A stretch of DNA of 9,212 nt from Candidatus Coliplasma caballi (GTDB lineage: Bacteria; Bacillota; Clostridia; Oscillospirales; CAG-382). Position numbers and translations under genes: made by a program. Below the pieces are notes generated by a model. The model ran no database searches. It was not told where the DNA came from and saw only the letters and a program-made list of their open reading frames with translations. Every line of letters begins with the position of its first letter. The first letter of the stretch is position 1. The DNA is taken from positions 1 to 9,212 of the forward strand of contig JAGHTH010000167.1 in assembly GCA_018065365.1 (NCBI GenBank), given 5' to 3'. This document shows, in pieces, positions 1-7,017 of the stretch.

Positions 1-2958
1 GGGGAGGAAAAGCCGGTGTTTGTCAATGCGACGAACATTGCGCTGGGCTGTTCCTACACGACGACGCCCGAGGCGGCAAGTCAGTACGAGGACTCCTACC
101 ACAGTGAATTGACCGACGGTCTGTTTGCGACGGACTTTTCGTACGGGGACACCGCGTACGCGGGGTACAGCCCGGAGTCCACGCTGACCGTGGTCATCGA
201 CCTCGGAGAAGTGCGCGAAAAGATCTACGCGTTCTCGGTCGATTATCTGCATACCACGGAGGCGGGGATCGCGCCGCCTGCTTTGTGCAAGGTCAGTTAT
301 TCCGACGACAACAAGAATTGGGAGAACGCGGGCGACGCCAAGCGGAAGAGCAAGACCGCCGAAATGAACTCCGCGCAGCAGCTCGTTCTGGAATTGGACG
401 GGTACGTTTCGGCGAGATACGTCCGTTTGATTCTGACGAAGGGCTCGTTCTGGATGTTTTTGGACGAAATAGAGGTCATTGCGGACGTGGAGGGCGTGGA
501 TTACAACGTCGCCTACGTCGATGAACTGCTCAAGCGTTACGGCGAGGACAACGTAACTTACGATCAGCGCGTGAAACTGCTTTCGTCCGTCAAGGGCGGG
601 AAGGTCGATTTCTCCAAAACGCGCGTGGAAGTCAGTGCGGGCAAGCTCTACACGCTGTCCGAAAAATGCGCTGCCGGGTTTGAAGATTCGGACGCGCGCA
701 AGCTGACCGACGGCGTGGTTTCGGGCTATCTGGAAAGCGGCGCGTGGATCGCGTTCTCGGGCGAAAAGGACGTGGAGATCGTTCTTGATCTCGCGAAAGA
801 GCGGGACGACCTCGTGGAGTTTGACGTTTCGGCGTACTCCAACGGCAAGACGTCCGGATTCCCGGTGTACGTTTCTTACGAGGTTTCGACGGACAAGAAG
901 ACCTTCGTCGAGATCGGCAGAGTTTACGGGCCGAGCGCGGATCAGAGGGCGTTTTCGTTCCTGCTGACGCTGCGGTCGGCGATCAAGGCGCGCTACGTCA
1001 AATGCGTCCTGCATTGCGGCGAACAGCATTCGCTGATGCAGATCGAGGAGTTCGGCGTGTATTCCTACGGAGAGCCGCCCGCCGACGAGGCGCTCTATCC
1101 GCAGGTGGTGTTCCCGAAGGTTACGGGCGATTCGCTGTGGCCGTCGTCCGAAAAGGATTACGACAAGCAGGTCAACCTGCTTCTGAACCTGCCCGTGCAG
1201 GTCGAGGCGTCCGCGCCCGAAACGAAATACAAAGAGTACAACACCGAAGTGTCCTCCAAACTGCTGACCAACGGCAAACGCGCCGGCGGCACGAATATTC
1301 ACGGCGGGGAATACTTCAAATTCAATTCCTGCGGCTCGCGGAGCATCTATTTTGACCTCGGGCATCTTTCGCAGATCGACGCGGTCTATGCGAGTTTCTT
1401 AAGTTACGTCGAGTGGGGCGTGCGGCTGCCGTCCTCGGTTTCCGTCGCGCTTTCGGATAACGCGGTCGATTGGTATATGGTCGGCACGCTGGACTTTGAC
1501 GGCGCGCAGGATTACCACGCGACCGAAAAGGAACTGAAATTCAATAAACCCTACGCGGCGCGGTTCGTGCGCTATTCGTTTGACATTTACGGCTGGATGG
1601 CATCCGACGAAATGCGGGTGCTCGGCACCAAAAAGGTCGGCAGCGGCGCGGTGCGGCTCGCAAATTCCGGGATCGCCAAAGAGACGGTCGTCCGCGGAAA
1701 GTATCTGACGCCGAGAAACGATCTGCTCGGCGGCGCGCAGGACATCTGCTTGATGTACCACGGGCAGAAGCTTTCGCACAGCGTGGAAGAAACGCTTCCT
1801 TACGTCGCTTACCTCGACAAAGAGGGCAGCATCGTCGATACGATGTTCGACGGTTTCCTGTACCTGCTGTCCGGCAATTTCCCGAGCGGCGTCGCCGGGC
1901 ATCTGGCGAGCAAAAAGAGCGATTGGGAGTGGACGCTGACGCAGTTGTTCACGTCCGGGAAGAACCTGCAGGCGCTCGACGAAGCGGTCGGGCAGGTCAA
2001 CGAGGCGCTCGGTCTGAACGGCAGAAAAGTGGACGTGTTCGTTACGCTGTACTATCTGCGTCCCGAACTGAAGAACTTCGGAGACGTGGACGGCGACGGC
2101 GTGGGCGAGGATCTGTCGGTATTGGAAAACCGTTTCAAAGTCATTCGCTGGTATATGGACACGTTTGAAAAACGGTTTGCCGAAGCGAATTTCAAAAACC
2201 TTTCGTTCTCGGGTTACTATTGGTACCACGAGTCGATCCCCGGCGTTTCGGAAGACGCGGACGCGCGCGCATACATTACCGGCACGGCGAAAATCGCGCA
2301 CGAGCGCGGCTCGCAGCTGTTCTGGATCCCGTATTACAGCGCGTACGGCTATTCCGATTGGGCGCAGTTCGGTCTGGACGCGGCGTGCTTCCAGCCCAAC
2401 TACGCGTTCCACGCGGACGTACTGGAGAAGCGGTTGGACTCCGCGACGCAGATGGCGAAAAACCTCGGAATGTGCATCGAGATCGAGATCGACGACAAGG
2501 CGCTGAACGACGAGGTGTTCTTCCGGAAATACATGGACTACATGAAGCACGGCGTTACCGACGGATTCATGAAAGAAACGATCCACATGTACTACCAGAG
2601 CGGAAGCATTTTCCGGCAGGCGTGCGCGTCGAAGTCGGACAAAGTCCGCCTGATCTACGATTACACCTATCAGTTCATCAAGAAGAAACTGAACGCGGTC
2701 CCCGACGCGCTCGATCCGGTTTCCGCACAGGGTACGAAAGACACGGTACTGTCCGGCAAGCTCGCGGACGCGAACGAAGGCGCGGCGCGGTACCGGCTGG
2801 TCAAGAGTCCGGAACACGGCACGGTTTCGGTCAGCGAGGACGGAACGTTCTGCTACTACCCCGACAAGAATTACACCGGCAAGGATTCGTTTGAGTACGT
2901 TTTCAACGCTTACTTGGGCGATTCCGCACCGTGCAAGTGCGAGGTCGAGGTAAAGTAA
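1..2958 (+). CDS. Large multidomain DUF4855 protein with three discoidin-like domains and a C-terminal Ig-like domain (5' partial)
   Basis: The reading frame is open from the first base, so the start probably lies upstream. A GTG at 16 preceded by GGAGG at 3-7 is an alternative start, but it would begin inside the first domain. Numbering from that GTG, there are three discoidin-like (F5/8 type C) modules at about 1-155, 205-353 and 395-540. Each has an LTDG or LTNG turn (32-35, 230-233, 417-420), a hydrophobic strand ending in DLG or DLA, and a late ARYV/ARFV strand. A DUF4855 domain spans about 576-892, with SGYYW before E739, WIPYY at 770-774, QPNYAF and CIEIE around E822/E824. The last 88 residues resemble a bacterial Ig/cadherin-like repeat (dG-F-Y-P..NYTGKDSFEY). 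There is no LPXTG, SLH or dockerin signal at the C-terminus. Discoidin domains usually bind carbohydrate, so a secreted or surface glycan-active protein is inferred. The domain calls are good; the enzymatic role is unproven. Confidence 0.85.
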   Translation, partial: GEEKPVFVNATNIALGCSYTTTPEAASQYEDSYHSELTDGLFATDFSYGDTAYAGYSPESTLTVVIDLGEVREKIYAFSVDYLHTTEAGIAPPALCKVSYSDDNKNWENAGDAKRKSKTAEMNSAQQLVLELDGYVSARYVRLILTKGSFWMFLDEIEVIADVEGVDYNVAYVDELLKRYGEDNVTYDQRVKLLSSVKGGKVDFSKTRVEVSAGKLYTLSEKCAAGFEDSDARKLTDGVVSGYLESGAWIAFSGEKDVEIVLDLAKERDDLVEFDVSAYSNGKTSGFPVYVSYEVSTDKKTFVEIGRVYGPSADQRAFSFLLTLRSAIKARYVKCVLHCGEQHSLMQIEEFGVYSYGEPPADEALYPQVVFPKVTGDSLWPSSEKDYDKQVNLLLNLPVQVEASAPETKYKEYNTEVSSKLLTNGKRAGGTNIHGGEYFKFNSCGSRSIYFDLGHLSQIDAVYASFLSYVEWGVRLPSSVSVALSDNAVDWYMVGTLDFDGAQDYHATEKELKFNKPYAARFVRYSFDIYGWMASDEMRVLGTKKVGSGAVRLANSGIAKETVVRGKYLTPRNDLLGGAQDICLMYHGQKLSHSVEETLPYVAYLDKEGSIVDTMFDGFLYLLSGNFPSGVAGHLASKKSDWEWTLTQLFTSGKNLQALDEAVGQVNEALGLNGRKVDVFVTLYYLRPELKNFGDVDGDGVGEDLSVLENRFKVIRWYMDTFEKRFAEANFKNLSFSGYYWYHESIPGVSEDADARAYITGTAKIAHERGSQLFWIPYYSAYGYSDWAQFGLDAACFQPNYAFHADVLEKRLDSATQMAKNLGMCIEIEIDDKALNDEVFFRKYMDYMKHGVTDGFMKETIHMYYQSGSIFRQACASKSDKVRLIYDYTYQFIKKKLNAVPDALDPVSAQGTKDTVLSGKLADANEGAARYRLVKSPEHGTVSVSEDGTFCYYPDKNYTGKDSFEYVFNAYLGDSAPCKCEVEVK

Positions 2959-2983
2959 AGATTGCGTTTTTCCTCCCGCACCC

Positions 2984-3054
2984 TTTTCAAAAACCCGATT
3001 CTTGAAAAAAACTTGCAAAAACGCGCGTCAAAACATTGACAAAGTGCGCGTTTT
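2984..3054 (+). terminator. Possible termination region overlapping the next promoter
   Basis: Two inverted repeats follow the stop at 2958. TTTTCAA (2984-2990) pairs with TTGAAAA (3002-3008). A longer hairpin pairs AAAACGCGC (3018-3026) plus GTCA (3027-3030) with TGAC (3037-3040) and GCGCGTTTT (3046-3054), with a 6-nt loop and a 5-nt bulge. The second structure ends in only four T residues and physically contains the -35 box of the next gene. It could therefore be the terminator of the upstream gene, an operator, or both. I cannot separate these from sequence alone. Confidence 0.4.
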
Positions 3055-3064
3055 ATGCTAAAAT
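3036..3064 (+). promoter_or_regulatory. Promoter of the DUF3592-like / beta-rich protein operon
   Basis: The -35 TTGACA is at 3036-3041 and the -10 TAAAAT at 3059-3064, with a 17-nt spacer. Transcription would start near 3071, about 29 nt before the ATG. The spacer contains the right arm of a 9-bp inverted repeat (GCGCGTTTT, 3046-3054). Confidence 0.75.
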
Positions 3065-3099
3065 GACCAAAACAGAAATTATTGCATAGGAGAACATCT

Positions 3100-3561
3100 A
3101 TGAAAGCATCCGCAATCAAAAAGTTCAGTTTTATCAGATCCGTCATCGTATTTTCCGTGGTGCTGCTTTGCGGCATCGCGTTTCTGACCGCGTTTCTGCT
3201 GTTAAAAAAGCCGATCCCGGAGAATTACGTTGAGACGAGCGCGAAGATCGTGCGGATCGACGAAACGCTTTCTCCCACCTACGATCCCGCGGAGCCGCTC
3301 GACGACGCGGCTTACGAGCATACCGTATTCGTGGAGTATTCGTTTGACGGGAAGAATTTTTCGGAGGTCGAGTACCCCCGGTACGATTCGTCGATGAAAG
3401 AGGGCGACACGGTGGTATTGTTCGTGAACCCGGAAGATCCGTCCGAATTCATGAGCGATCCGTCCGGCGATTTCGGGTTTATCATCGCGGGCATCGTGAT
3501 CATTCTGATCGGTGCGGGCGGGCTCGGATATACGATTTTCAAAAAGAAAAAGGAGAATTGA
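3100..3561 (+). CDS. Two-helix membrane protein, DUF3592-like
   Basis: This is a 153-aa protein starting at an ATG placed 7 nt after AGGAG (3088-3092). A TTG further upstream is less likely because it lies inside this ribosome binding site. A basic N-terminus is followed by a hydrophobic helix at about 12-34. A soluble, probably extracytoplasmic segment then includes ETSAKIVRID, FVEYSFDGK and the GDTVVLFVNPEDPSEF region. A second helix at about 125-147 ends in KKKKEN. This order of helix, beta-rich segment with a G-D-x-V-x-V-x-x-N-P-x-x-P motif, then helix is typical of DUF3592 proteins, whose function is not established. The next gene begins 2 nt after the stop, so the two are co-transcribed. 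The family call rests on motif layout, not on a search. Confidence 0.8.
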   Translation: MKASAIKKFSFIRSVIVFSVVLLCGIAFLTAFLLLKKPIPENYVETSAKIVRIDETLSPTYDPAEPLDDAAYEHTVFVEYSFDGKNFSEVEYPRYDSSMKEGDTVVLFVNPEDPSEFMSDPSGDFGFIIAGIVIILIGAGGLGYTIFKKKKEN

Positions 3562-3563
3562 TT

Positions 3564-4085
3564 ATGGCTGTTTATCACGCGTTTCATTGCGGCAAAAAGA
3601 ATCAGAGTTTCAGAATGGAGAACGAAAACAACCGTTCTCTCTACGAAGCAAATCTTGTGAAATTCAAGCTGTTCTCGGCGTGCGATTATGAGTTCGTCAA
3701 TCGTAACACCTCCGCCGTTTCGCAGCACAAGGTCGGCAAGACGAAAACCGTTTCGAACGGCGTCGGCGGGATGAGTATGTCCACGACTTCGTCCTTCGAT
3801 CTGGACGGCAAGAATTGCCTTACCGTTTTGGAGGAAAAGGGCTATTCGCTCAAATTCCATCTGAAATTGGATCTTCTGCATCCCGAATTCGCCCTGCTGG
3901 ACGGCAGCGGAAACCAGGTCGCCGTTTACAAGATGAACGTAACGGGCGAGAGAGAAGAAGACGTTTTCGCGATCGGAAACAAGCAGAACAACACCGTGAT
4001 CACGACCGACTGCGACGATCTGGAAGCGATCTTCCTGGGCGCGTTCATTCTGAGCAGAGTCGATTTCTCCCTCTACGTAGCGTAA
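3564..4085 (+). CDS. Soluble beta-rich protein, possibly tubby/LURP-one-like
   Basis: This is a 173-aa protein with an ATG 8 nt after AGGAG (3551-3555); that site lies inside the last codons of the gene before it, so translation is probably coupled. There is no signal peptide or membrane helix. The sequence looks like repeated beta hairpins of the kind F-x-L-D-G-K-x-x-L-x-V-x-E and F-A-L-L-D-G-S-G-N-Q-V-A-V-Y-K, followed by a hydrophobic helix-like end (AIFLGAFILSRVDFSLYVA). 'Description of an item, then its default, then K/R-rich strand' patterns of this sort occur in LURP-one-related and YxjI-type proteins with a tubby C-terminal-like fold, which can bind phospholipids. I infer that fold weakly. 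A membrane-associated role would fit its operon partner, which is a membrane protein. The function is unknown. Confidence 0.75.
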   Translation: MAVYHAFHCGKKNQSFRMENENNRSLYEANLVKFKLFSACDYEFVNRNTSAVSQHKVGKTKTVSNGVGGMSMSTTSSFDLDGKNCLTVLEEKGYSLKFHLKLDLLHPEFALLDGSGNQVAVYKMNVTGEREEDVFAIGNKQNNTVITTDCDDLEAIFLGAFILSRVDFSLYVA

Positions 4086-4106
4086 TTTCCCGACAAAAGA
4101 AAAGCG

Positions 4107-4141
4107 GCGGTGCCTGAACGATCGGTTCGGCACCGCTTTTT
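4107..4141. terminator. Intrinsic terminator, probably bidirectional, between convergent genes
   Basis: GCGGTGCC (4107-4114) pairs with GGCACCGC (4129-4136). The stem is extended inside by GAAC/GTTC after one unpaired T, leaving a 5-nt loop. A run of five T follows on the plus strand (4137-4141). On the minus strand the stem is followed by GCTTTTCTTTT, which is also U-rich. It lies between the stop at 4085 and the convergent stop at 4163, so it can serve both transcripts. Confidence 0.85.
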
Positions 4142-4162
4142 GTTTGAAAATTCGGTTTTCTT

Positions 4163-5035
4163 TTACACCGCGGCGGGAACGCCGGCGCGCATGGTGTATT
4201 CGGAGACGTTTAAGATCGTTTCGCCGTCGATCTGCAGAGCGGTCGGGCGGTCGAACGCGACCGTGATCTCTTTGCCGGACAGGACGGAAACCATATCCTC
4301 GTGCTTCACGTGTTCGCCTTTGAAAATGGACGGGAACACGGCAAGGGTGTGCAGGCGGCCTTTGCCGAACATGACGACGTTCGTGATCGTGCGCGCTTCG
4401 TTCAGGCGATCCTGCGAGGGCGCGGCGTTCATTCCGCCGCCGTAGAAGCGGCCGTTCATCGTGGGCGCGATCCAGACTTTGCGGAACGTGTGCGCTTTGC
4501 CGTCCACGGTTACGGTGGCGTTTACGGGTTTGAAATGGAACAGCAGGCCTTTGATCGCGATGCCGGCGTAGTTGACGGGTTTGTCGGAGGTTTCGCGCTG
4601 TTTGTCGCCGACCTCGCAGCAGTAGCCGTCGATGCCGTAGCCGACGCCGTTCAGAACGCGGTAGGTTTTGCCGCAGACCGTTACGGTCGGGAGGTCTTTT
4701 AAGTATTTGCCGATCGGGAACGGATCACAGCCCTTTTCTTTGCCGAGGTCGTGCAGGAAATCGTTGCCGCTGCCGGTGGCGAAATAGAGGATCTCGTTTT
4801 CGTAGGAAACGCCGTCCGTATCGTTGACGAAACGGTTGATCGTTCCGTCGCCGCCGCAGAGGATCACGGGCGTTTCGGGCGAGAGCGAGGCAAAAAAGTC
4901 GGCGTAGCTTTCGAGTTTCGTCATGTCAACGAAAGTAAGCGCCGCGTCGGAAAGGCGCTCGGAGAGCGTTTTTGCTTCCGATTCCCCTCTGCCGTTTCCG
5001 GAAAGAGGGTTGTATAAGACGATCGTTTCTTTCAC
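4163..5035 (-). CDS. Diacylglycerol kinase family lipid kinase (YegS/BmrU/DgkB-like)
   Basis: This is a 290-aa protein of usual family length. The N-terminal catalytic domain shows a nucleotide-binding NPLSGNG (9-15), the signature GGDGTIN (61-67) and GSGNDF (88-93), then NGVGYGID (129-136). The C-terminal beta-rich part ends with an IDGE motif, as in PF00781 lipid kinases. Members phosphorylate diacylglycerol or related lipids with ATP at the cytoplasmic face of the membrane; the exact lipid cannot be read from sequence. The GTG start at 5035 is preferred because GGAG lies 9 nt upstream and the promoter -10 box is at 5073-5068. An ATG at 5077 would lie upstream of the predicted transcript start. 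The gene has its own promoter and shares a terminator with the convergent operon. It could help recycle diacylglycerol released during envelope polymer synthesis, which is inference. Confidence 0.93.
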   Translation of the reverse strand: MKETIVLYNPLSGNGRGESEAKTLSERLSDAALTFVDMTKLESYADFFASLSPETPVILCGGDGTINRFVNDTDGVSYENEILYFATGSGNDFLHDLGKEKGCDPFPIGKYLKDLPTVTVCGKTYRVLNGVGYGIDGYCCEVGDKQRETSDKPVNYAGIAIKGLLFHFKPVNATVTVDGKAHTFRKVWIAPTMNGRFYGGGMNAAPSQDRLNEARTITNVVMFGKGRLHTLAVFPSIFKGEHVKHEDMVSVLSGKEITVAFDRPTALQIDGETILNVSEYTMRAGVPAAV

Positions 5036-5067
5036 GGTTTGATGCTCCAATCCTGTTTGATGATTCG

Positions 5068-5096
5068 ATTGTAGCACTTTTTTTCGGGGTTTGCAA
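5068..5096 (-). promoter_or_regulatory. Promoter of the lipid kinase gene
   Basis: On the minus strand, TTGCAA (5096-5091) and TACAAT (5073-5068) are separated by exactly 17 nt. Transcription would begin near 5061, giving a leader of about 25 nt. This placement rules against the ATG at 5077 and supports the GTG at 5035. Confidence 0.75.
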
Positions 5097-5121
5097 TTGA
5101 CAAATTACGACATTTGTATGG

Positions 5122-5160
5122 AAAAAAGGAGGAAGTTCTTCCTCAAAAAGAAGAACTTCC
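5122..5160 (-). terminator. Intrinsic terminator of the short DUF4855 gene and its coupled mini-ORF
   Basis: GGAAGTTCTT and AAGAACTTCC form a perfect 10-bp stem (5160-5151 with 5140-5131 on the minus strand) around a 10-nt loop. On the minus strand the stem is followed by TCC and then six T residues (5127-5122). The stop codon of the mini-ORF lies in the loop, so a ribosome translating it to the end would cover the left arm of the hairpin. Confidence 0.75.
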
Positions 5161-5265
5161 CCGATAGAATGTTGGTGTTACGGTACCATAAAGGTTTTCG
5201 TTTTCCAGGAGCCGTTGCCGGCGTTCCGGCGCAAGCAAAAGGAGAACGGAAAGCAGTTTTTTCAT
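5143..5265 (-). CDS. 40-aa mini-ORF with signal-peptide-like start, coupled to the DUF4855 gene; possible gene remnant
   Basis: The ATG overlaps the TGA of the upstream DUF4855 gene (ATGA, 5265-5262), with GAGG 7 nt before it: a classic coupling arrangement. The product begins MKKLLSVLLLLA, like the n- and h-regions of a signal peptide, but then turns charged (PERRQRLLENEN) and ends with GSSSF inside the terminator loop. No export product of normal size is possible. One extra T in the CTTTTG stretch (about 5233-5238) would switch the frame to read LLFACAGTPATAPG, which resembles a lipoprotein cleavage site. It may therefore be the decayed 5' end of a lost secreted gene, a short leader-type peptide, or chance. 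Confidence that it is translated is modest. Confidence 0.4.
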   Translation of the reverse strand: MKKLLSVLLLLAPERRQRLLENENLYGTVTPTFYRGSSSF

Positions 5266-6920
5266 GCGTTTTCCTCTTTTTTCGCCGGGATGTCAAAGCC
5301 GTCGGCGGGGTAAGTTCCTTTGATGAAACGGTAGGTGTCGTCGTACATGGAGTGCAGTTCGGGATCTTCGGAGTGGTACGCGCGGTAGAACTCGCCCGGC
5401 ATTCCGCCCTGGTAGTACATATGCGCGGCGTCCTGCATATAGCGCGTAACGGCGCCCGCGGCGTAGTAGTTGCGGGTGTGTTCGATGTTCCACTTTTCCG
5501 TGCCGCCGACTTCCAATTCGATGCACATGCCGAGCAGTTTCGCGGTCTGCGCCGCGTCGAACAAACGCTGCTCCGGCACTTTCTGGTTGAACGCGTAGTT
5601 CGGCTGGTAGCAAGCCATATCGAAGCCGAGGCGGCGCCAATCGTCGTAGCCGGACGCGAGATAGTAGGGGATCCAGGTCGTGATGAGATTCTTTGCGCGG
5701 ATATAGTCGGTGGTGAAGCGGATCATTTCGAGCAGCTGGCTGTCGGCGTAGTCGATCTCCTCGGTAAACCAATAGTAGCCGGAAAGTTCGATGTGCTTGT
5801 AGTTTTTCGCCTTGAACCGTTCTTCCTGTTCGTCGATCAGCCATTTCAGCACGGCGATACGGTCTTCCAGCACGCAGAGGTCGCGGCTTTTGCCGTCCAC
5901 GACGCCGAAATCGTGCTGTTCGACGACGGGGTACAGGATCGAGAAGAACGCCTTGACTTTGAGGTCGGGCTTGTTCAGTTCGGCGGCGACCTGCGAAACG
6001 GCTTCCTCCAGCGCGTCCAAGTTGCCGTTCGGAATAAACTGCTCGTCCATGTAGAACTGCCAGTCGTCTTTGGTCAGCGGGCGTTTCTTGTAGCCCTCGT
6101 ACAAAAAGTTGACGAACGGGAGGAACAGGTAGCCGTCGAACAGGGTGTCGGTGGCTTTGCCTTCCTTATTCAGATAGCCGACGTAGGGCTTGAAATGTTC
6201 GGTCGTAAGGGGCGTGCGTCCGCGTCCGCAGAAATAGGCGAGCACCACGTCTTTCGCGCCGCCGAGTTGTTCCGCGGAGCAATATTTGTCGGGGTAGGTC
6301 GCGTCTTTGGGCTCGTCGGGCTCGATCGCGACGGCGCCCTCGGGGTTTTTGGTGCCGATCGCTTCGATCTGGTCGATATAGACGTGTACCGGGCAGCCGA
6401 AGTCCACGCGGACGAAGCGCGCGCGAACGGCGGGCTCCAAACCGGCGACGAGAGAAACGATGTCGCTCTCGCGGTCGGAAGAAAATCCTTGCAGCAGGGC
6501 GGCGGAGCCGAAATCAACGCCGTTTTCGGAAACGGAGAAGGACACGTTTCTCGGGAGGCGGACACCGGTGGCGTTCTCTTTGAGCATCCGGATGCGGAAT
6601 TCTTTGACCGCGCAGATGCCGCCGAGGTCGAACACGATCGAACGCGCGACGCCGCGCGAGAAACGCACCCACGCCGGATCGGTATAGGTCGCGCGCTCGG
6701 CGTACACTCCGTCGGTCAAGCGGGACTCGGTGTCGGGCGTATTATAATGAGGAACGCGGAATTCTTCCTCCAAAGCGCCGTAGCAGATGATTGCCTGTCC
6801 TTTGCCGGAAAGCAGGTTCTTTTCCTGCCGGTAATCCGGATCGTTGCGCAGAAAATACTTTTCCGCTACCTTTTTATACGCGTAAGGTTTGTAATAGGGG
6901 TCGTTCGGACGCAGTTCCAT
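5262..6920 (-). CDS. Discoidin-like plus DUF4855 protein without signal peptide
   Basis: This is a 552-aa protein starting MELRPND, with AGGAG 8 nt before the ATG. An upstream ATG at 7034 precedes the promoter and is rejected. There is no signal peptide or membrane helix, so the protein looks cytoplasmic. A discoidin-like domain lies at about 45-185 (LTDG at 68-71, VFDLGG, ARFVRVDFG). A short Pro/Asp linker leads to a DUF4855 domain at about 224-535, with SGYYWFTE (E387), WIPYY, ACYQPNYAF and LGMCIELE (E468, E470). It is a paralogue of the large protein at the window start: in the core stretch 415-472 I count 35 identities in 58 aligned positions. It lacks the two extra discoidin domains and the Ig-like tail. 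Discoidin domains are usually extracellular, so a cytoplasmic copy is odd. A role on an internalised glycan is inference; the family function is unknown. Confidence 0.88.
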   Translation of the reverse strand: MELRPNDPYYKPYAYKKVAEKYFLRNDPDYRQEKNLLSGKGQAIICYGALEEEFRVPHYNTPDTESRLTDGVYAERATYTDPAWVRFSRGVARSIVFDLGGICAVKEFRIRMLKENATGVRLPRNVSFSVSENGVDFGSAALLQGFSSDRESDIVSLVAGLEPAVRARFVRVDFGCPVHVYIDQIEAIGTKNPEGAVAIEPDEPKDATYPDKYCSAEQLGGAKDVVLAYFCGRGRTPLTTEHFKPYVGYLNKEGKATDTLFDGYLFLPFVNFLYEGYKKRPLTKDDWQFYMDEQFIPNGNLDALEEAVSQVAAELNKPDLKVKAFFSILYPVVEQHDFGVVDGKSRDLCVLEDRIAVLKWLIDEQEERFKAKNYKHIELSGYYWFTEEIDYADSQLLEMIRFTTDYIRAKNLITTWIPYYLASGYDDWRRLGFDMACYQPNYAFNQKVPEQRLFDAAQTAKLLGMCIELEVGGTEKWNIEHTRNYYAAGAVTRYMQDAAHMYYQGGMPGEFYRAYHSEDPELHSMYDDTYRFIKGTYPADGFDIPAKKEENA

Positions 6921-6968
6921 ATACAGTTCTCCTTTGAAAAAGGTTTTTGAAGAAAAAAGGTTTCTTCT
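6921..6968 (-). promoter_or_regulatory. Leader of the short DUF4855 mRNA with a repeated pyrimidine motif
   Basis: The predicted 48-nt leader contains AAACCTTTTT(T)C twice (plus-strand copies GAAAAAGGTTT at 6936-6946 and GAAAAAAGGTTT at 6952-6963). The second copy can also form a short GAAGAAA/TTTCTTC hairpin. The closer copy is a few bases from the AGGAG site. I see no known riboswitch; regulation is only a possibility. Confidence 0.25.
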
Positions 6969-6974
6969 GCGCAC

Positions 6975-7003
6975 ATTGTACCACACGTTTCGTCGGATTG
7001 CAA
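6975..7003 (-). promoter_or_regulatory. Promoter of the short DUF4855 gene
   Basis: On the minus strand, TTGCAA (7003-6998) and TACAAT (6980-6975) are separated by 17 nt. The hexamers are identical to those of the lipid kinase promoter. The transcript would start near 6968. Confidence 0.75.
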
Positions 7004-7017
7004 GGGCTTTCGGCACT

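Noticed and set aside
1399..3018. A 539-codon open frame on the minus strand, antisense to the large DUF4855 gene
   Set aside because: It is codon-aligned with the sense gene and stays open simply because that gene avoids TTA, CTA and TCA codons here. It has no ribosome site and its translation has no recognisable domain.
3312..4133. A 273-codon minus-strand frame across the DUF3592-like operon
   Set aside because: It overlaps two better-supported plus-strand genes and crosses the bidirectional terminator. No promoter or ribosome site is visible.
5036..5077. ATG at 5077 as the start of the lipid kinase
   Set aside because: It lies upstream of the predicted transcript start, within 4 nt of the -10 box, and adds 14 residues before the normal family N-terminus.
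5105..5296. A 63-codon minus-strand frame with ACAGTPATAPG
   Set aside because: It starts inside the DUF4855 gene without a ribosome site and runs through the terminator. Its mid-part matters only as the alternative frame of the mini-ORF discussed in the findings.
5091..6950. A 619-codon open frame on the plus strand, antisense to the short DUF4855 gene
   Set aside because: It is the same codon-aligned artefact of GC-rich codon use. The start region overlaps the lipid kinase promoter, and the product shows only shadow composition.
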